In this document: piece by piece, positions 27,247 to 36,901 of the stretch | Position numbering within the stretch: position 1 is the first letter of the stretch | Layout: each line of letters opens with the position of its first letter | NCBI RefSeq assembly: GCF_014647375.1 | Contig: NZ_BMPB01000007.1 | Span: 62,001-126,000, forward strand | DNA: 64,000 bases | DNA from: Parabacteroides faecis | GTDB taxonomy: Bacteria > Bacteroidota > Bacteroidia > Bacteroidales > Tannerellaceae | Direction of reading: 5' to 3' | Made by a program: the position numbers and the translations under genes | Notes under the pieces: model-generated | Database searches by the model: none | The model's input: only the letters and a program-made list of their open reading frames with translations | What the model was told of the DNA's origin: nothing

Positions 27247-28964
27247 TCCTTGTCGTAAACAATTCCCCATTTGTCCAACATATCGAAGTCGGTTTTCTTC
27301 AGTCCGACTTTCCAGAAAGGTACGGGATCATCATGATCTCCAAGGTACATACGATCACGGACCGTAAAAGACGGATTGGACACCGCCAATGTAGAATCGG
27401 AAACATCCGTATGTATTCCGGCAAGATCCAGCACTGTATGGAACACGCTGTTCGTGCTGACCGGCAGAGCCTGATGTGCTTCTGCCATCTGATATTTTTC
27501 CGGATAAGCTTCGCGGTATGTATCCGAGAACCAGATCACATAGGGTATATGCAACTGATAATAAGTAGGGATCGGAGATGCATGCAGATAACGCGCACGG
27601 GCATCATCGAAAATATCTTCACCATGGTCGCTCAGATAAAGCATGGAAGCACAGGCATTCGTTTTTGCCAGCATACCGGCAATTTCGCTCAGTACGTAAT
27701 CTGTATAAAGGATTGAATTATCATAAGCATTGCGCAATTCCTTTTTATAGGAGGCACGAATTCCTTCCGCTTTATCCGGCTTAAACAGAGAAAAATCTTT
27801 CGGATAACGTTCGTGATAATTAAAATGCGATCCGTAAGTATGAATCACAAAAAACAGGTTTCCTTCTGTCTTATCCAGTTCTTTTTGCAGATAAGGGAGC
27901 AATTCTCCGTCATGTAGCGAAGTAAGATAAGCTGATTTCGGTTTGAATGTACTCATATCGATGAAAGCATCCGCCTCTCGGTAAAACGAACCGATCATCG
28001 AAGTACTCAGATTTTGATTGGCTATCACCACCGTATGAAAACCGGCTTCCCTAAAAGCGGTAACGATACTTTTTTCATCATATATCACTCCGTAATTTTC
28101 CGCACTGGCTGCCGACAGAATGATGGGGACACTCTTATGCGTATTATTGGATTGTGTCACCACATCGGTAAAATGAACCAGTCCATCCAGTTTTTCCATC
28201 CGGGGAGTCGTTTCACGCTCATAGCCATACAAGCTCCATTCCATAGCACGTGAAGTCTCTCCGACTACCAGCACATAAATTTCACGCTTCCCGCTGGCCT
28301 GTTCCGGCTTCATTGCATTGAATCTGAAATCAGCGGATGTGATATGATAGTTGCTGTTTTTCTCCGCTTTATTGATCGCGAAGTAAAGATTATAAAGGGC
28401 ATTTCCCGGATAAAAATCATCTTTCAGAGAGACCTGATGTCCCTGGATCGGAGCCAACAAACAAAGAATAATCCCCAAAATGAAAACACCAAAACTCCGT
28501 ATGGCCCATTTCTTACGGAAAGGCCCTGTCAATTTCGCTTTCATCCGGACAGACCAGGTAGCCAGCAATAAAGTCGGCAACGTATAAAAGAAAAAGACAC
28601 CTATAATCACCAGAAAGATATTTCCAAGCAATTCACTGGCTTCGGAGGCTGTCGAGCTGGTCAGATTCAGGAACATATCCACAGCAATGACCGATTCGCC
28701 GAAAAGGTGAAGCAGCACCAATTGCCCTCCGTCCAGTATGACTTTCGGCAACAGACACCAGACTATGATTCCCGGCTTACGTGCCAGTAAAAGGAGGCCG
28801 ACCCAAAAAGCATAAGGTAATATCAAAGAAGCAATCCCAACTGTGACAGGCAACGGTTCCGTAAAGAACAAGACACAATTAGGAACAATAAACAGCAACG
28901 CAAACAGGAACAGTAAATGTTCCTGGGATGTGAACCAATCCCTCAACTTTATAAAATAACTCAT
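27243..28964 (-). CDS. eptA: Phosphoethanolamine transferase, EptA-like
   Basis: The 573-residue protein has five N-terminal transmembrane helices and a periplasmic alkaline-phosphatase/sulfatase-fold domain with the zinc-binding and nucleophile region VVGETSR (Thr237 the expected nucleophile), LYLSDHGED and YGSHFNYHER. Such enzymes move phosphoethanolamine from phosphatidylethanolamine to lipid A or other glycans, altering surface charge and cationic peptide sensitivity. It lies upstream of the hybrid kinase, whose promoter overlaps its 3' end. Acceptor (lipid A or other) is not determined by sequence. Confidence 0.85.
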   Translation of the reverse strand: MSYFIKLRDWFTSQEHLLFLFALLFIVPNCVLFFTEPLPVTVGIASLILPYAFWVGLLLLARKPGIIVWCLLPKVILDGGQLVLLHLFGESVIAVDMFLNLTSSTASEASELLGNIFLVIIGVFFFYTLPTLLLATWSVRMKAKLTGPFRKKWAIRSFGVFILGIILCLLAPIQGHQVSLKDDFYPGNALYNLYFAINKAEKNSNYHITSADFRFNAMKPEQASGKREIYVLVVGETSRAMEWSLYGYERETTPRMEKLDGLVHFTDVVTQSNNTHKSVPIILSAASAENYGVIYDEKSIVTAFREAGFHTVVIANQNLSTSMIGSFYREADAFIDMSTFKPKSAYLTSLHDGELLPYLQKELDKTEGNLFFVIHTYGSHFNYHERYPKDFSLFKPDKAEGIRASYKKELRNAYDNSILYTDYVLSEIAGMLAKTNACASMLYLSDHGEDIFDDARARYLHASPIPTYYQLHIPYVIWFSDTYREAYPEKYQMAEAHQALPVSTNSVFHTVLDLAGIHTDVSDSTLAVSNPSFTVRDRMYLGDHDDPVPFWKVGLKKTDFDMLDKWGIVYDKD

Positions 28965-29107
28965 CGATATACCGTAATATTCCTAAAAAAACAACTATTC
29001 TTTTCTCTTCTCCCGCATTCATTTACGGGCGAACTGCAAAAGTAGGTGTTATTCAGCATATACTCATACTCAGCACATACAAAAAAAGTTATTTCATGAT
29101 TATTAAA

Positions 29108-29139
29108 AATGCAAGTCCTTTTGATTAAGAACTTGCATT
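29108..29139 (-). terminator. Terminator after the DUF4838 gene
   Basis: AATGCAAGT (29108-29116) pairs with ACTTGCATT (29131-29139) in a nine-base perfect stem. On the minus strand it is followed by TTTAATA. It lies 24 bp after the stop codon at 29163. Confidence 0.6.
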
Positions 29140-29162
29140 CTGCTATTTATGACAAATAAACA

Positions 29163-31361
29163 TTACTGAACAGTAACCTCATCCAGGAAGAACCAGGCCG
29201 GATAACCTACTCCATAATGCCAGGACGGACAGGTTTTAACACCTTCAATCTCCACTTTTATATAGCGGGCCGTTACAGGAGAAGGAACATCGCACTTGAC
29301 TCCTACAAATTTCACCTGTACGGAACGGTCTTCCTCCAGGCTCTTTTCGCCGAACGGCTGCCAGGTCTTATTATCTGAAGAGATAGAATAAGTTACTTTT
29401 CGGGGAAGTAATATCCATGCCCCCAGCTGGTGAAGGAAGTCACTTTCAACCGAACGGACAGGCATGTCTTTTCCCAGATCGAGAATAAAGGAACCATCGA
29501 TTCCCTCCCATCCTATCCAGCTTTCCACGAAAGTGGTTCCACCGAACAGTTCATCGGTCAGGGCTGCCTCACCTAAAGTTTTATATTTACCGGACGGTTC
29601 CTGCAACCAGATAATCTTCGCACCCTTTGCCAGGTTCTTTGCCTTGCCGGGCAGATAACGCTCAGTATATAGTTTACAATATTCAGCCGGCGGATTGTTT
29701 CGTTCATTCAGGGTCGGAATATTGAACTCGCACGTACGTTCTTCAAACAGAGCCAGATTGGCTTTTACCTCTTCCAGGTCGTGATTTCCTTCAGCACGTG
29801 CTATTTCCAGTCCGGCATATTGCAACGGCAAACGCGATAACCGTACCCGTTTCAACAGAACGGGATCATCAGCAACCGCTTGCTCTGCCTGGTCGAACAA
29901 TTCGTTATAACGCTTACGGCAATTCGTATTCAGCATACCATCCTTATGCGTAACCGGAGAATCATAGATCCAGAGACGTTGTTTACTGGCGAGCAAACCG
30001 CCTTCCAATAGTTTCTCATATTGATAGATATAGGGAGATGCTGCCCCATAATAACCATCCATAAATGCCCGCATCAGTGAATCGGCATTCTGATAAGGGT
30101 TCCACATCAGCTTACTGACCATATAAGCGCGCATCTCCGGGAAATCTCCGCCCTTCGATCCTCCGATCTGCGAAAAATGCATGGTAGCATGGTGATCTTT
30201 AAATAACTGAATATTCTTTTGCAGAATCGGGAAATTCGGGAAAGGGGAAACGTAATTATCAAAATTGATTCCGTAATCCCATACAAATATATTATTACTG
30301 ATAGCAGACCAGCCTTCCATCGCTTTCATAAAATCCTGCCCGGAAGCATTGTCTGTTAACGGCACTTCGCGATCACAGTCAATATCACAAAGCATGATGT
30401 TGACATTCGGCAGCGGCTTGACATGTTTGGGCGGATGCATGGTATATAAATAAGCCAACGTCGAAAATTCCTTATCCGGAAAACGGGCCGCCAGTTTATT
30501 CAGGAAATGGATCAGACTACCGGACGGACCTCCCTCCTGTTCATCGAGTGCCTTACATGACGGACAACTGCAATTGGTAAAATTACCATCGTTCTGGCTG
30601 ACGGAGATCATATTCTTTCCGGGATTGGCCTTAAAGATCGAATCGATCTTCTGCGCAGCCATCTCGAATACTTCCGGGTTGGTCAGACACCACTGGCTGG
30701 CTTTCCCGGGGCGGCGTTCGCCATTGATGAACGAATAATATTCGGGATGCGATTCTCCATATACGTCCGAAGGAAGAATACGATCGAACGTATGCACCCA
30801 CATTCCTCCGGCAAAGACTTCGGATGGTTCTTCAAAACGGAACCATAATTTATAGACAGGGTCTTCCCGCAAGGCATAGCACTGGCTTTGGCGGTAACGG
30901 AAGGCTGGATTCTCCGCACGGTCCAGCTCCGGAATAACCACAGTAGAACATTTCTCCAACCTATAAGCATCTGCACTATAATAGGCTACTCCGAGATAAT
31001 CTTCCAGCAAAGTTACGGCTCCATAGATATTCCCTTTATCGCCGCCACTGCTGATATAAACAATTCCATTATCTGTTTTCAGGCGAAATCCGTCTTCAGT
31101 CAGACCGGAGGTATCTTTTCCTCCAATCACGATATCTCCTTTACGGGGGGATTTATCCGTCAGTACAGGCAAAGAAGCTCCGCTTATCCGTTGCACAAAA
31201 TCCTGCAGAAGAAGTGCCGCCTGATTATCTACGGAATTATCCTTTTCTATCAGAATACGGGATGCAGGTTTACCCTCTTTCACTACAGTCACCTGGGCTT
31301 GCAGGCAGGTGGCTACAGATAAAAGGAATGCAGTACATAGGTTTAGTGTTCTCATGTTCAT
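29163..31361 (-). CDS. DUF4838 glycoside-hydrolase-like protein with C-terminal F5/8-type domain
   Basis: The 732-residue secreted protein has a signal peptide (AFLLSVATCLQAQ), an alpha-glucuronidase-like N-terminal domain (GDIVIGGKD), the DUF4838 core (MISVSQNDGNFTNCSCPSC and LAYLYTMHPPKHVKPLPNV) and a C-terminal discoidin-like carbohydrate-binding region (SVESDFLHQLGAWILLPRKV). The family is linked to glycan breakdown, with substrate unknown for most members. The CSCPSC cysteine cluster is typical of the family. It follows the small gene at 31381 by 19 bp, and no SusC/D genes are near, so it is outside the PUL. Confidence 0.82.
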   Translation of the reverse strand: MNMRTLNLCTAFLLSVATCLQAQVTVVKEGKPASRILIEKDNSVDNQAALLLQDFVQRISGASLPVLTDKSPRKGDIVIGGKDTSGLTEDGFRLKTDNGIVYISSGGDKGNIYGAVTLLEDYLGVAYYSADAYRLEKCSTVVIPELDRAENPAFRYRQSQCYALREDPVYKLWFRFEEPSEVFAGGMWVHTFDRILPSDVYGESHPEYYSFINGERRPGKASQWCLTNPEVFEMAAQKIDSIFKANPGKNMISVSQNDGNFTNCSCPSCKALDEQEGGPSGSLIHFLNKLAARFPDKEFSTLAYLYTMHPPKHVKPLPNVNIMLCDIDCDREVPLTDNASGQDFMKAMEGWSAISNNIFVWDYGINFDNYVSPFPNFPILQKNIQLFKDHHATMHFSQIGGSKGGDFPEMRAYMVSKLMWNPYQNADSLMRAFMDGYYGAASPYIYQYEKLLEGGLLASKQRLWIYDSPVTHKDGMLNTNCRKRYNELFDQAEQAVADDPVLLKRVRLSRLPLQYAGLEIARAEGNHDLEEVKANLALFEERTCEFNIPTLNERNNPPAEYCKLYTERYLPGKAKNLAKGAKIIWLQEPSGKYKTLGEAALTDELFGGTTFVESWIGWEGIDGSFILDLGKDMPVRSVESDFLHQLGAWILLPRKVTYSISSDNKTWQPFGEKSLEEDRSVQVKFVGVKCDVPSPVTARYIKVEIEGVKTCPSWHYGVGYPAWFFLDEVTVQ

Positions 31362-31380
31362 AAGTGTTTAGTAGCTGTTT

Positions 31381-31722
31381 TTACAGCTTTTGTATGATTC
31401 CTATAAATTCTTCATTCGTTATATCCAGTTCCGGCTCTTTGTAATTCACATAATCTTCAAAATAATCACTGGCGATATCGGCAACGATCTCTTTCCCTTC
31501 CAGACCATAGGAAGAAACCAAATCTTCCACCTTACTTCTTATCTGCCGGATCACCTGCAAACGATCTTCATATCGATCCGGTTTTTCCATATCTGTAACA
31601 TGTTCATTACGGGCAATCAGATATACGACTGTGTAAAATTTATCTACATTACCAAACACTGGGATAAACAACGCTTTTTTATCTTCCGGCAGAGCAGCCA
31701 GAAATTCTTGTATCTTAGTCAT
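31381..31722 (-). CDS. Small conserved-looking hypothetical protein
   Basis: The 113-residue product is soluble, acidic and probably all-helical, with no signal peptide and no motif I recognise. It opens MTKIQEFLAALPEDKKALFI and ends DITNEEFIGIIQKL. It is 19 bp upstream of the DUF4838 gene on the same strand and divergent from the hydrolase gene. Coding is supported by a clean ATG, length and lack of a better overlapping frame. Function unknown. Confidence 0.6.
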   Translation of the reverse strand: MTKIQEFLAALPEDKKALFIPVFGNVDKFYTVVYLIARNEHVTDMEKPDRYEDRLQVIRQIRSKVEDLVSSYGLEGKEIVADIASDYFEDYVNYKEPELDITNEEFIGIIQKL

Positions 31723-31865
31723 AATTCTCTTTCAATTAAATTCTGTAGGACAAATCTACACAAAATATCCCTGACTCACGAAAACACACCGACACATTTT
31801 TGAGAATCCGTAAATTAGGTAAATATATCCTTGATTCTGGTACAAAGCCGCTTGTTGTAATCCGG

Positions 31866-31873
31866 TAATTTTG
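31866..31873 (+). promoter_or_regulatory. -7 element for the hydrolase gene
   Basis: TAATTTTG matches TAnnTTTG and sits 50 bp upstream of the ATG at 31923. The -33 region is not clear. Confidence 0.4.
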
Positions 31874-31922
31874 TAATGTGAAATTAATAGAGAATGACAT
31901 TACCTAATTAAACATTAAAAGT

Positions 31923-33050
31923 ATGGCAAGAAATTCATTCCGGAAACTACGTATTATAATGGTCGCATGCTTTTGCATCATGGGAAGCTTATTCGTTGCA
32001 AGCTCCACTAAAAATGTTGTTACAACGACAGACATATCCGAAGCGACAAGTACTCATTTAAAAACTGATATAACAATGAACGAAAATCAGAATTTAACGC
32101 AGGTGTGGGACAAAGTGTTCCCACAAAGCGACAAGGTTGATCACAGTAAAGTGACCTTCCGTAACCGCTACGGTATTACGCTCGTAGCAGATTTGTATAT
32201 ACCTAAGAATGTCACCGGCAAACTGGCTGCCATCGCTGTCTCCGGTCCGTTCGGTGCCGTAAAGGAACAGTCGTCGGGCCTCTATGCCCAGACACTTGCC
32301 GAGCGCGGATTCCTGACTATTGCATTCGATCCTTCGTATACGGGCGAGAGTAGCGGTGAACCCCGATATGTAGCATCACCTGACATCAATACAGAGGATT
32401 TCAGTGCAGCAGTCGATTACCTCTCGACGCGCGATGACGTCGATCCCGAACGTATCGGTATCCTCGGTATTTGTGGTTGGGGTGGCATGGCACTCAACGC
32501 AGCAGCTATCGACACCCGCATCAAGGCAACGGTAACTTCGACGATGTACGACATGAGCCGCGTCAATGCCAACGGCTATTTCGACTCGATGGATGCCAAT
32601 GCCCGTTACGAACTCCGGAAACAACTCAACGCCCAGCGGACGGAGGATGCGAAGAACGGTACGTATGCGCTTGCCGGTGGTGTAGTCGATCCGCTGCCTT
32701 CCGATGCTCCGCAATTCGTGAAAGACTATTATGACTATTACAAGACCGAACGCGGTTACCATCCCCGTTCACTCAACTCGAATAATGGTTGGAACAAGAC
32801 CTCGTCCTTGCCGTTCATCAACATGCCGCTGCTCTCTTATAGCGACGAGATCCGTAGTGCCGTACTCGTAATGCACGGAGAGAAAGCTCACTCCCGCTAT
32901 TTCAGTGAAGATGCTTTCAAAAAACTAAAAGGAGATAATAAGGAGCTGATGATTATCCCGGGAGCGAACCACGTAGATTTATACGATCGGATGGACGTAA
33001 TACCTTTTGATAAGTTGGAAATATTTTTCAATAAGAATCTATCCAACTGA
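31923..33050 (+). CDS. Alpha/beta hydrolase, dienelactone-hydrolase-like, with Cys nucleophile
   Basis: The 375-residue protein has an N-terminal signal or anchor (MVACFCIMGSLFVASS) and an alpha/beta-hydrolase fold. The nucleophile elbow reads GICGWGG with Cys184 in place of Ser, as in dienelactone hydrolases. The end has AVLVMHGEKAHSR and IIPGANHVDLYD, giving the acid and His of the triad. Proteins of this size are annotated as DltE-like or xylan esterase-like hydrolases; the substrate is unknown. The middle (about 32140-32860) is richer in G+C and CG-type codons than its neighbours, which hints at acquisition. An internal Met52 could be an alternative start, giving a cytoplasmic form. Confidence 0.75.
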   Translation: MARNSFRKLRIIMVACFCIMGSLFVASSTKNVVTTTDISEATSTHLKTDITMNENQNLTQVWDKVFPQSDKVDHSKVTFRNRYGITLVADLYIPKNVTGKLAAIAVSGPFGAVKEQSSGLYAQTLAERGFLTIAFDPSYTGESSGEPRYVASPDINTEDFSAAVDYLSTRDDVDPERIGILGICGWGGMALNAAAIDTRIKATVTSTMYDMSRVNANGYFDSMDANARYELRKQLNAQRTEDAKNGTYALAGGVVDPLPSDAPQFVKDYYDYYKTERGYHPRSLNSNNGWNKTSSLPFINMPLLSYSDEIRSAVLVMHGEKAHSRYFSEDAFKKLKGDNKELMIIPGANHVDLYDRMDVIPFDKLEIFFNKNLSN

Positions 33051-33129
33051 ACCACGGATGAAAAAATCTATTAACTTTAGGGCCTATAAACGAATTAAAA
33101 TCTGATATTCCGACTAAAATTAACGCATT

Positions 33130-33636
33130 ATGATTAAAAGAGAGAAAAGTATTGAACTGCTGAACAGAGCAGTAGCTGATGAAATGACAGCAGTCAACCA
33201 GTACATGTATTTCCACTTCCGTCTGGATGATATGGGATATGACTTGTTATCAAGCCTTTTCAAACGTACTGCCATTACTGAAATGATGCACGTAGAACGC
33301 CTTGCCGAACGTATCCTGTTTCTGAAAGGTGAAGTAGAAATGAAATGCTCCGGCCCGGTAGAAAAAATCCACGATGTAAAAGCAATGCTCGAAAAAGCGG
33401 CAGAAATGGAAACCGGAAGTGTAGACGATTACAATGCATGGGCTAACGAATGTGCCCAACATGCAGATTCTGCTACCAAGAAGGTATTTGAAGGTTTGGT
33501 TATCGAAGAAGAAGGTCATCTCGACCAGTTCGAAACAGAAATCGAAAACATGGAAAACTTCGGTGCAAACTATCTGGCATTACAATCTATCGAACGTAGT
33601 AAAATTATTTCTTCGGGTGGCACTCCGGCAGAATAA
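33130..33636 (+). CDS. bfr: Bacterioferritin/ferritin-like iron-storage protein
   Basis: The 168-residue product is a four-helix ferritin-like protein with di-iron ligands in VADEMTAVNQYMYF, MMHVERLAER and VIEEEGHLDQFE. It should oxidise and store iron in the cytoplasm. The Met-rich segment MGYDLLSSLFKRTAITEMMH could supply the haem-axial Met of bacterioferritins, but ferritin-like non-haem members cannot be excluded. It is a single gene following the hydrolase gene by 79 bp and ends in a strong hairpin. Confidence 0.88.
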   Translation: MIKREKSIELLNRAVADEMTAVNQYMYFHFRLDDMGYDLLSSLFKRTAITEMMHVERLAERILFLKGEVEMKCSGPVEKIHDVKAMLEKAAEMETGSVDDYNAWANECAQHADSATKKVFEGLVIEEEGHLDQFETEIENMENFGANYLALQSIERSKIISSGGTPAE

Positions 33637-33644
33637 TATAAAAA

Positions 33645-33688
33645 GTTGTTATAAAAGACCACTATATACAGTGGTCTTTTATAACAAC
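33645..33688. terminator. Bidirectional terminator with an 18-bp perfect stem
   Basis: Arms 33645-33662 and 33671-33688 are perfect reverse complements around an eight-base loop, with a T-run on either strand within the stem (AAAAGACC / GGTCTTTT). It separates the convergent bfr gene and the end of the PUL (stop at 33712) and can serve both. Confidence 0.8.
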
Positions 33689-33711
33689 AATCTTTTCAAA
33701 AATATTGAACA

Positions 33712-36700
33712 TCAATTTATTATCATTCTAACGGTCTCAACTAGCCTCAACGGAGCTAATGTAGTATCGACTTGTCTTAAAAACCATTTTTCATTGTACG
33801 TCAATTGTTCCCCAAGTTGTAACACGGTATATGGTCCATGATTTTCCAATTCTATATAAGTCCCTTCCTTCTGAGCAAAAATCTCAATCTCACCTTGACC
33901 CGGAGAAAGTTCCGTAATTGATATATCTGGATATTTTTTGATAAATAACAAGTTATCTATCAAATGGGCCAGCCATCCTTCTTTAGCTGTAGAAAATAAC
34001 TTTTGAGGTTCCGGAACAGAGTCTTTGTTAAAATGATACCAAAGTATGTCATCATTAACAAATACCCCTTTCAAAGAAGATGCTGGTAAATCCGTATTTT
34101 TATCAATAGGGAAAAAACTAACTCCGCCTTTTGTACGACAAACATCCCATGCCGCCACTTTTTTCTCTTCTCGCGAAATATTAAAAATAGAATATGCAAT
34201 CCTTACAGAAGAATCTCTCATATCAATACTGAATTTTTTCTGAAAACGAAAACCACTGACAGTATCAGGTTTACTATCCAATACTAAAGTATCCTGATCC
34301 ATCCTAACGACATAAGACTCTGTATCTAATACTGGATATGGAGGCCATCCCCAATCACGCTGGGGAGACGGCCAAAGAGTCGAACCATAATTCAACTGAT
34401 GCACTGAAGCAGGACTCAGTATTTCTCTTCCATTATAAGTATAAGAAAGTATACGTCCACCTTCGCTGGATGAAACAGAAAACGTATTGTTCCCTACAGA
34501 TAATGTATGTACTCCTTCATTATTGTATTTGGTCATGGAAGGTGGAACACTACCCATCGAAATACCAAATGTAGAAGAAGGACGAGGCCCCATTACAAAC
34601 ACCAACGTTCCTCCCGCCATGATATCCTGATGACGGAGATACAACTTATTATAATCCATCCCATTTAACGAGGCTGATTGAATATAAATATTTTCCGAAG
34701 TTAAATTCTTGACTTGCACTTCAAAAGGCTTGTTGCCGACATTCAAAGTGGCCTGATCGATCATTGGTTTACCAAAAACATATAATCCTTCCGCCGGATT
34801 AACAGGATAAAAACCTAAAGCACTAAAAACATACCAGGCAGACATCTGCCCACAATCCTCATTACCACAAAGTCCATCAGGCAAGGTTGTATAAAGTGTA
34901 GTCATAATCTCATGTAGCTTTTCCTGACTTTTCCAAGGCACTCCTGCATAATTATATAAATAAGCAACCTGATGGCTTGGTTCGTTACCATGAACATACT
35001 GTCCTATAAAACCAGAAATATCTAAAGGGACATCTTCTCCTGAGACATTTGAGTGCAAACTAAATAAGGAATCCAAAGCATTAATAAATTCATTATCCGA
35101 ACCAAATAAATTTATCAATCCCTGAACATCATGGGGAACAAAAAAAGAATATTGCCAAGAGTTTCCTTCCACCCAATCACATTCGCCATACGAAGAATAG
35201 AAAGGATCAAAAGGACGGCGTGGTTTCCCTATAGAAGAAACACCATTCATCAATTTATATTCTTTATCAAAATAGACGGAATAAGATGCCGCTCTTTTCA
35301 TAAAATAAGCAAAATCATCCGTTTTCCCCAGTTCTTTAGCTAATTGTGCAATGCACCAGTCATCATAACAATATTCTAAAGCAGTTGCTACTGATTTATT
35401 ATATTTATCATAAGGGATATAGCCATACTCTTTCAGATATTTCACACCAAAATCATTTTGCATAGCCGACGTGACCATTGCTTGATATGCTTTTTCCACG
35501 TCATACCCACGAATACCCTTAAAATAAGCATCAACAATAACAGGAATAGCATGATAGCCAATCATACAATTGGTTTCACTTGCCCATAAAGGCCAAACCG
35601 GCAATAAACCGTACTCATCATACTGACGAAGCATAGAATTTATGATATCATTAACCGTATTCGGAGCTATAAGAGTAAACAAAGGATTAGCAGACCGGAA
35701 AGTATCCCATAAAGACATTACTGTATAATTATTAGAACCATCTGTTTTATGAACCTTTTTATCGAAACCCCAATAATCATTATTGACATCAGAAAACAGA
35801 TAGGGGGCCAATAAGGAATGATACAAAGCTGTATAAAATTTTTTCATCTCTGCCCTATCAGCTTTCACTGCGATTTTTGATAATTCTTTTTCCCAGCTAT
35901 CACAAGCCCGTTTATGAACACCATCAAAATCCCAACCGGGGATTTCCGTATCCAGATTCCGTAATGCATTCTCGATACTTACCGCAGAAAGACCAACCTT
36001 AACAAAGATGACTTCTCCTTTTTCCGTATCATAATTAATCAACGCTTTTAGATTTTTCCCTACCGCCTGCTTCAAACCACCAGAGACGACCTGATCGTCT
36101 ATAACCAGATTACAAGATTTAAAAGGTTTTGAAAAACGAGCAACAAAAAACAACTGCTGGTTACTCCAGTATTTCTCACCTGGTTCACCCCAACCTTTCG
36201 ACAAACGCTTCCCTGCCAATGTCTGATCATCCACGATCTGCAAAGAAGTCTCTTTTACACTATCTGTCGAATAATGATGAAACAGATCCAATAAAATATG
36301 CGCATCATCCGTTGCCGGATAAGTATATTTATGGAAACCACAACGAGGAGAGACAGTGAGTTCCACCATAATATCATAATCCAGTAGTTTCACTTTATAA
36401 TATCCAGGCGACGCAGACTCCTCTTGATGAGAGAAACGGGAACGGTATCCGGTATCTGGATTTTCGCGTGTTCCGGGTACCACATTAACCGCTCCAACAG
36501 TCGGCATCAGTAAAACATCCATCAAATCACTACGTCCTGTACCGGATAAATGCGTATGGCTAAAACCGATTATAGAGCTATCTGTATAATGATAACCAGA
36601 ACACCAGTCCCATCCTTCTAAATGCGTATCAGGACTTAATTGAACCATTCCAAAAGGAACAGCTGCACCAGGAAATGTATGTCCGTGTCCATCTGTCCCA

Positions 36701-36813
36701 ATAAAAGGGTCAACATAACTTAGAAATTCACTATTCTCAATGTTCGTTACTTTACCTGAGCTACATGCTATCAACAGAGTGAACAATATAAAAATAGAAT
36801 AATAGTATTTCAT
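33712..36813 (-). CDS. GH92 alpha-mannosidase fused to a DUF4380 domain
   Basis: The true ATG is at 36813 (an upstream TTG at 36819 is less likely). The 1033-residue lipoprotein (LLIACSSG) carries a full GH92 domain: YVDPFIGTDGHGHTFPGA, GFSHTHLSG, NDYWGFDK, SLWDTFRSANPL and the catalytic-acid region GNEDCGQMSAWYVFS. GH92 enzymes are Ca-dependent exo-alpha-mannosidases. From about residue 740 a second domain follows (GGRILSYTYNGREIL, LNYGSTLWPSPQRDWGWPP), matching DUF4380, which usually occurs as a separate protein. It is the last gene of the PUL operon, 88 bp after the previous gene. Confidence 0.9.
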   Translation of the reverse strand: MKYYYSIFILFTLLIACSSGKVTNIENSEFLSYVDPFIGTDGHGHTFPGAAVPFGMVQLSPDTHLEGWDWCSGYHYTDSSIIGFSHTHLSGTGRSDLMDVLLMPTVGAVNVVPGTRENPDTGYRSRFSHQEESASPGYYKVKLLDYDIMVELTVSPRCGFHKYTYPATDDAHILLDLFHHYSTDSVKETSLQIVDDQTLAGKRLSKGWGEPGEKYWSNQQLFFVARFSKPFKSCNLVIDDQVVSGGLKQAVGKNLKALINYDTEKGEVIFVKVGLSAVSIENALRNLDTEIPGWDFDGVHKRACDSWEKELSKIAVKADRAEMKKFYTALYHSLLAPYLFSDVNNDYWGFDKKVHKTDGSNNYTVMSLWDTFRSANPLFTLIAPNTVNDIINSMLRQYDEYGLLPVWPLWASETNCMIGYHAIPVIVDAYFKGIRGYDVEKAYQAMVTSAMQNDFGVKYLKEYGYIPYDKYNKSVATALEYCYDDWCIAQLAKELGKTDDFAYFMKRAASYSVYFDKEYKLMNGVSSIGKPRRPFDPFYSSYGECDWVEGNSWQYSFFVPHDVQGLINLFGSDNEFINALDSLFSLHSNVSGEDVPLDISGFIGQYVHGNEPSHQVAYLYNYAGVPWKSQEKLHEIMTTLYTTLPDGLCGNEDCGQMSAWYVFSALGFYPVNPAEGLYVFGKPMIDQATLNVGNKPFEVQVKNLTSENIYIQSASLNGMDYNKLYLRHQDIMAGGTLVFVMGPRPSSTFGISMGSVPPSMTKYNNEGVHTLSVGNNTFSVSSSEGGRILSYTYNGREILSPASVHQLNYGSTLWPSPQRDWGWPPYPVLDTESYVVRMDQDTLVLDSKPDTVSGFRFQKKFSIDMRDSSVRIAYSIFNISREEKKVAAWDVCRTKGGVSFFPIDKNTDLPASSLKGVFVNDDILWYHFNKDSVPEPQKLFSTAKEGWLAHLIDNLLFIKKYPDISITELSPGQGEIEIFAQKEGTYIELENHGPYTVLQLGEQLTYNEKWFLRQVDTTLAPLRLVETVRMIIN

Positions 36814-36901
36814 AAACAATTAGTTATATTAAAAAGATCTCTGTTCAATTCCAAAATATGTTTGGCAAGACAAAGCTACATTCTATTAAATTCATAATCT
36901 T

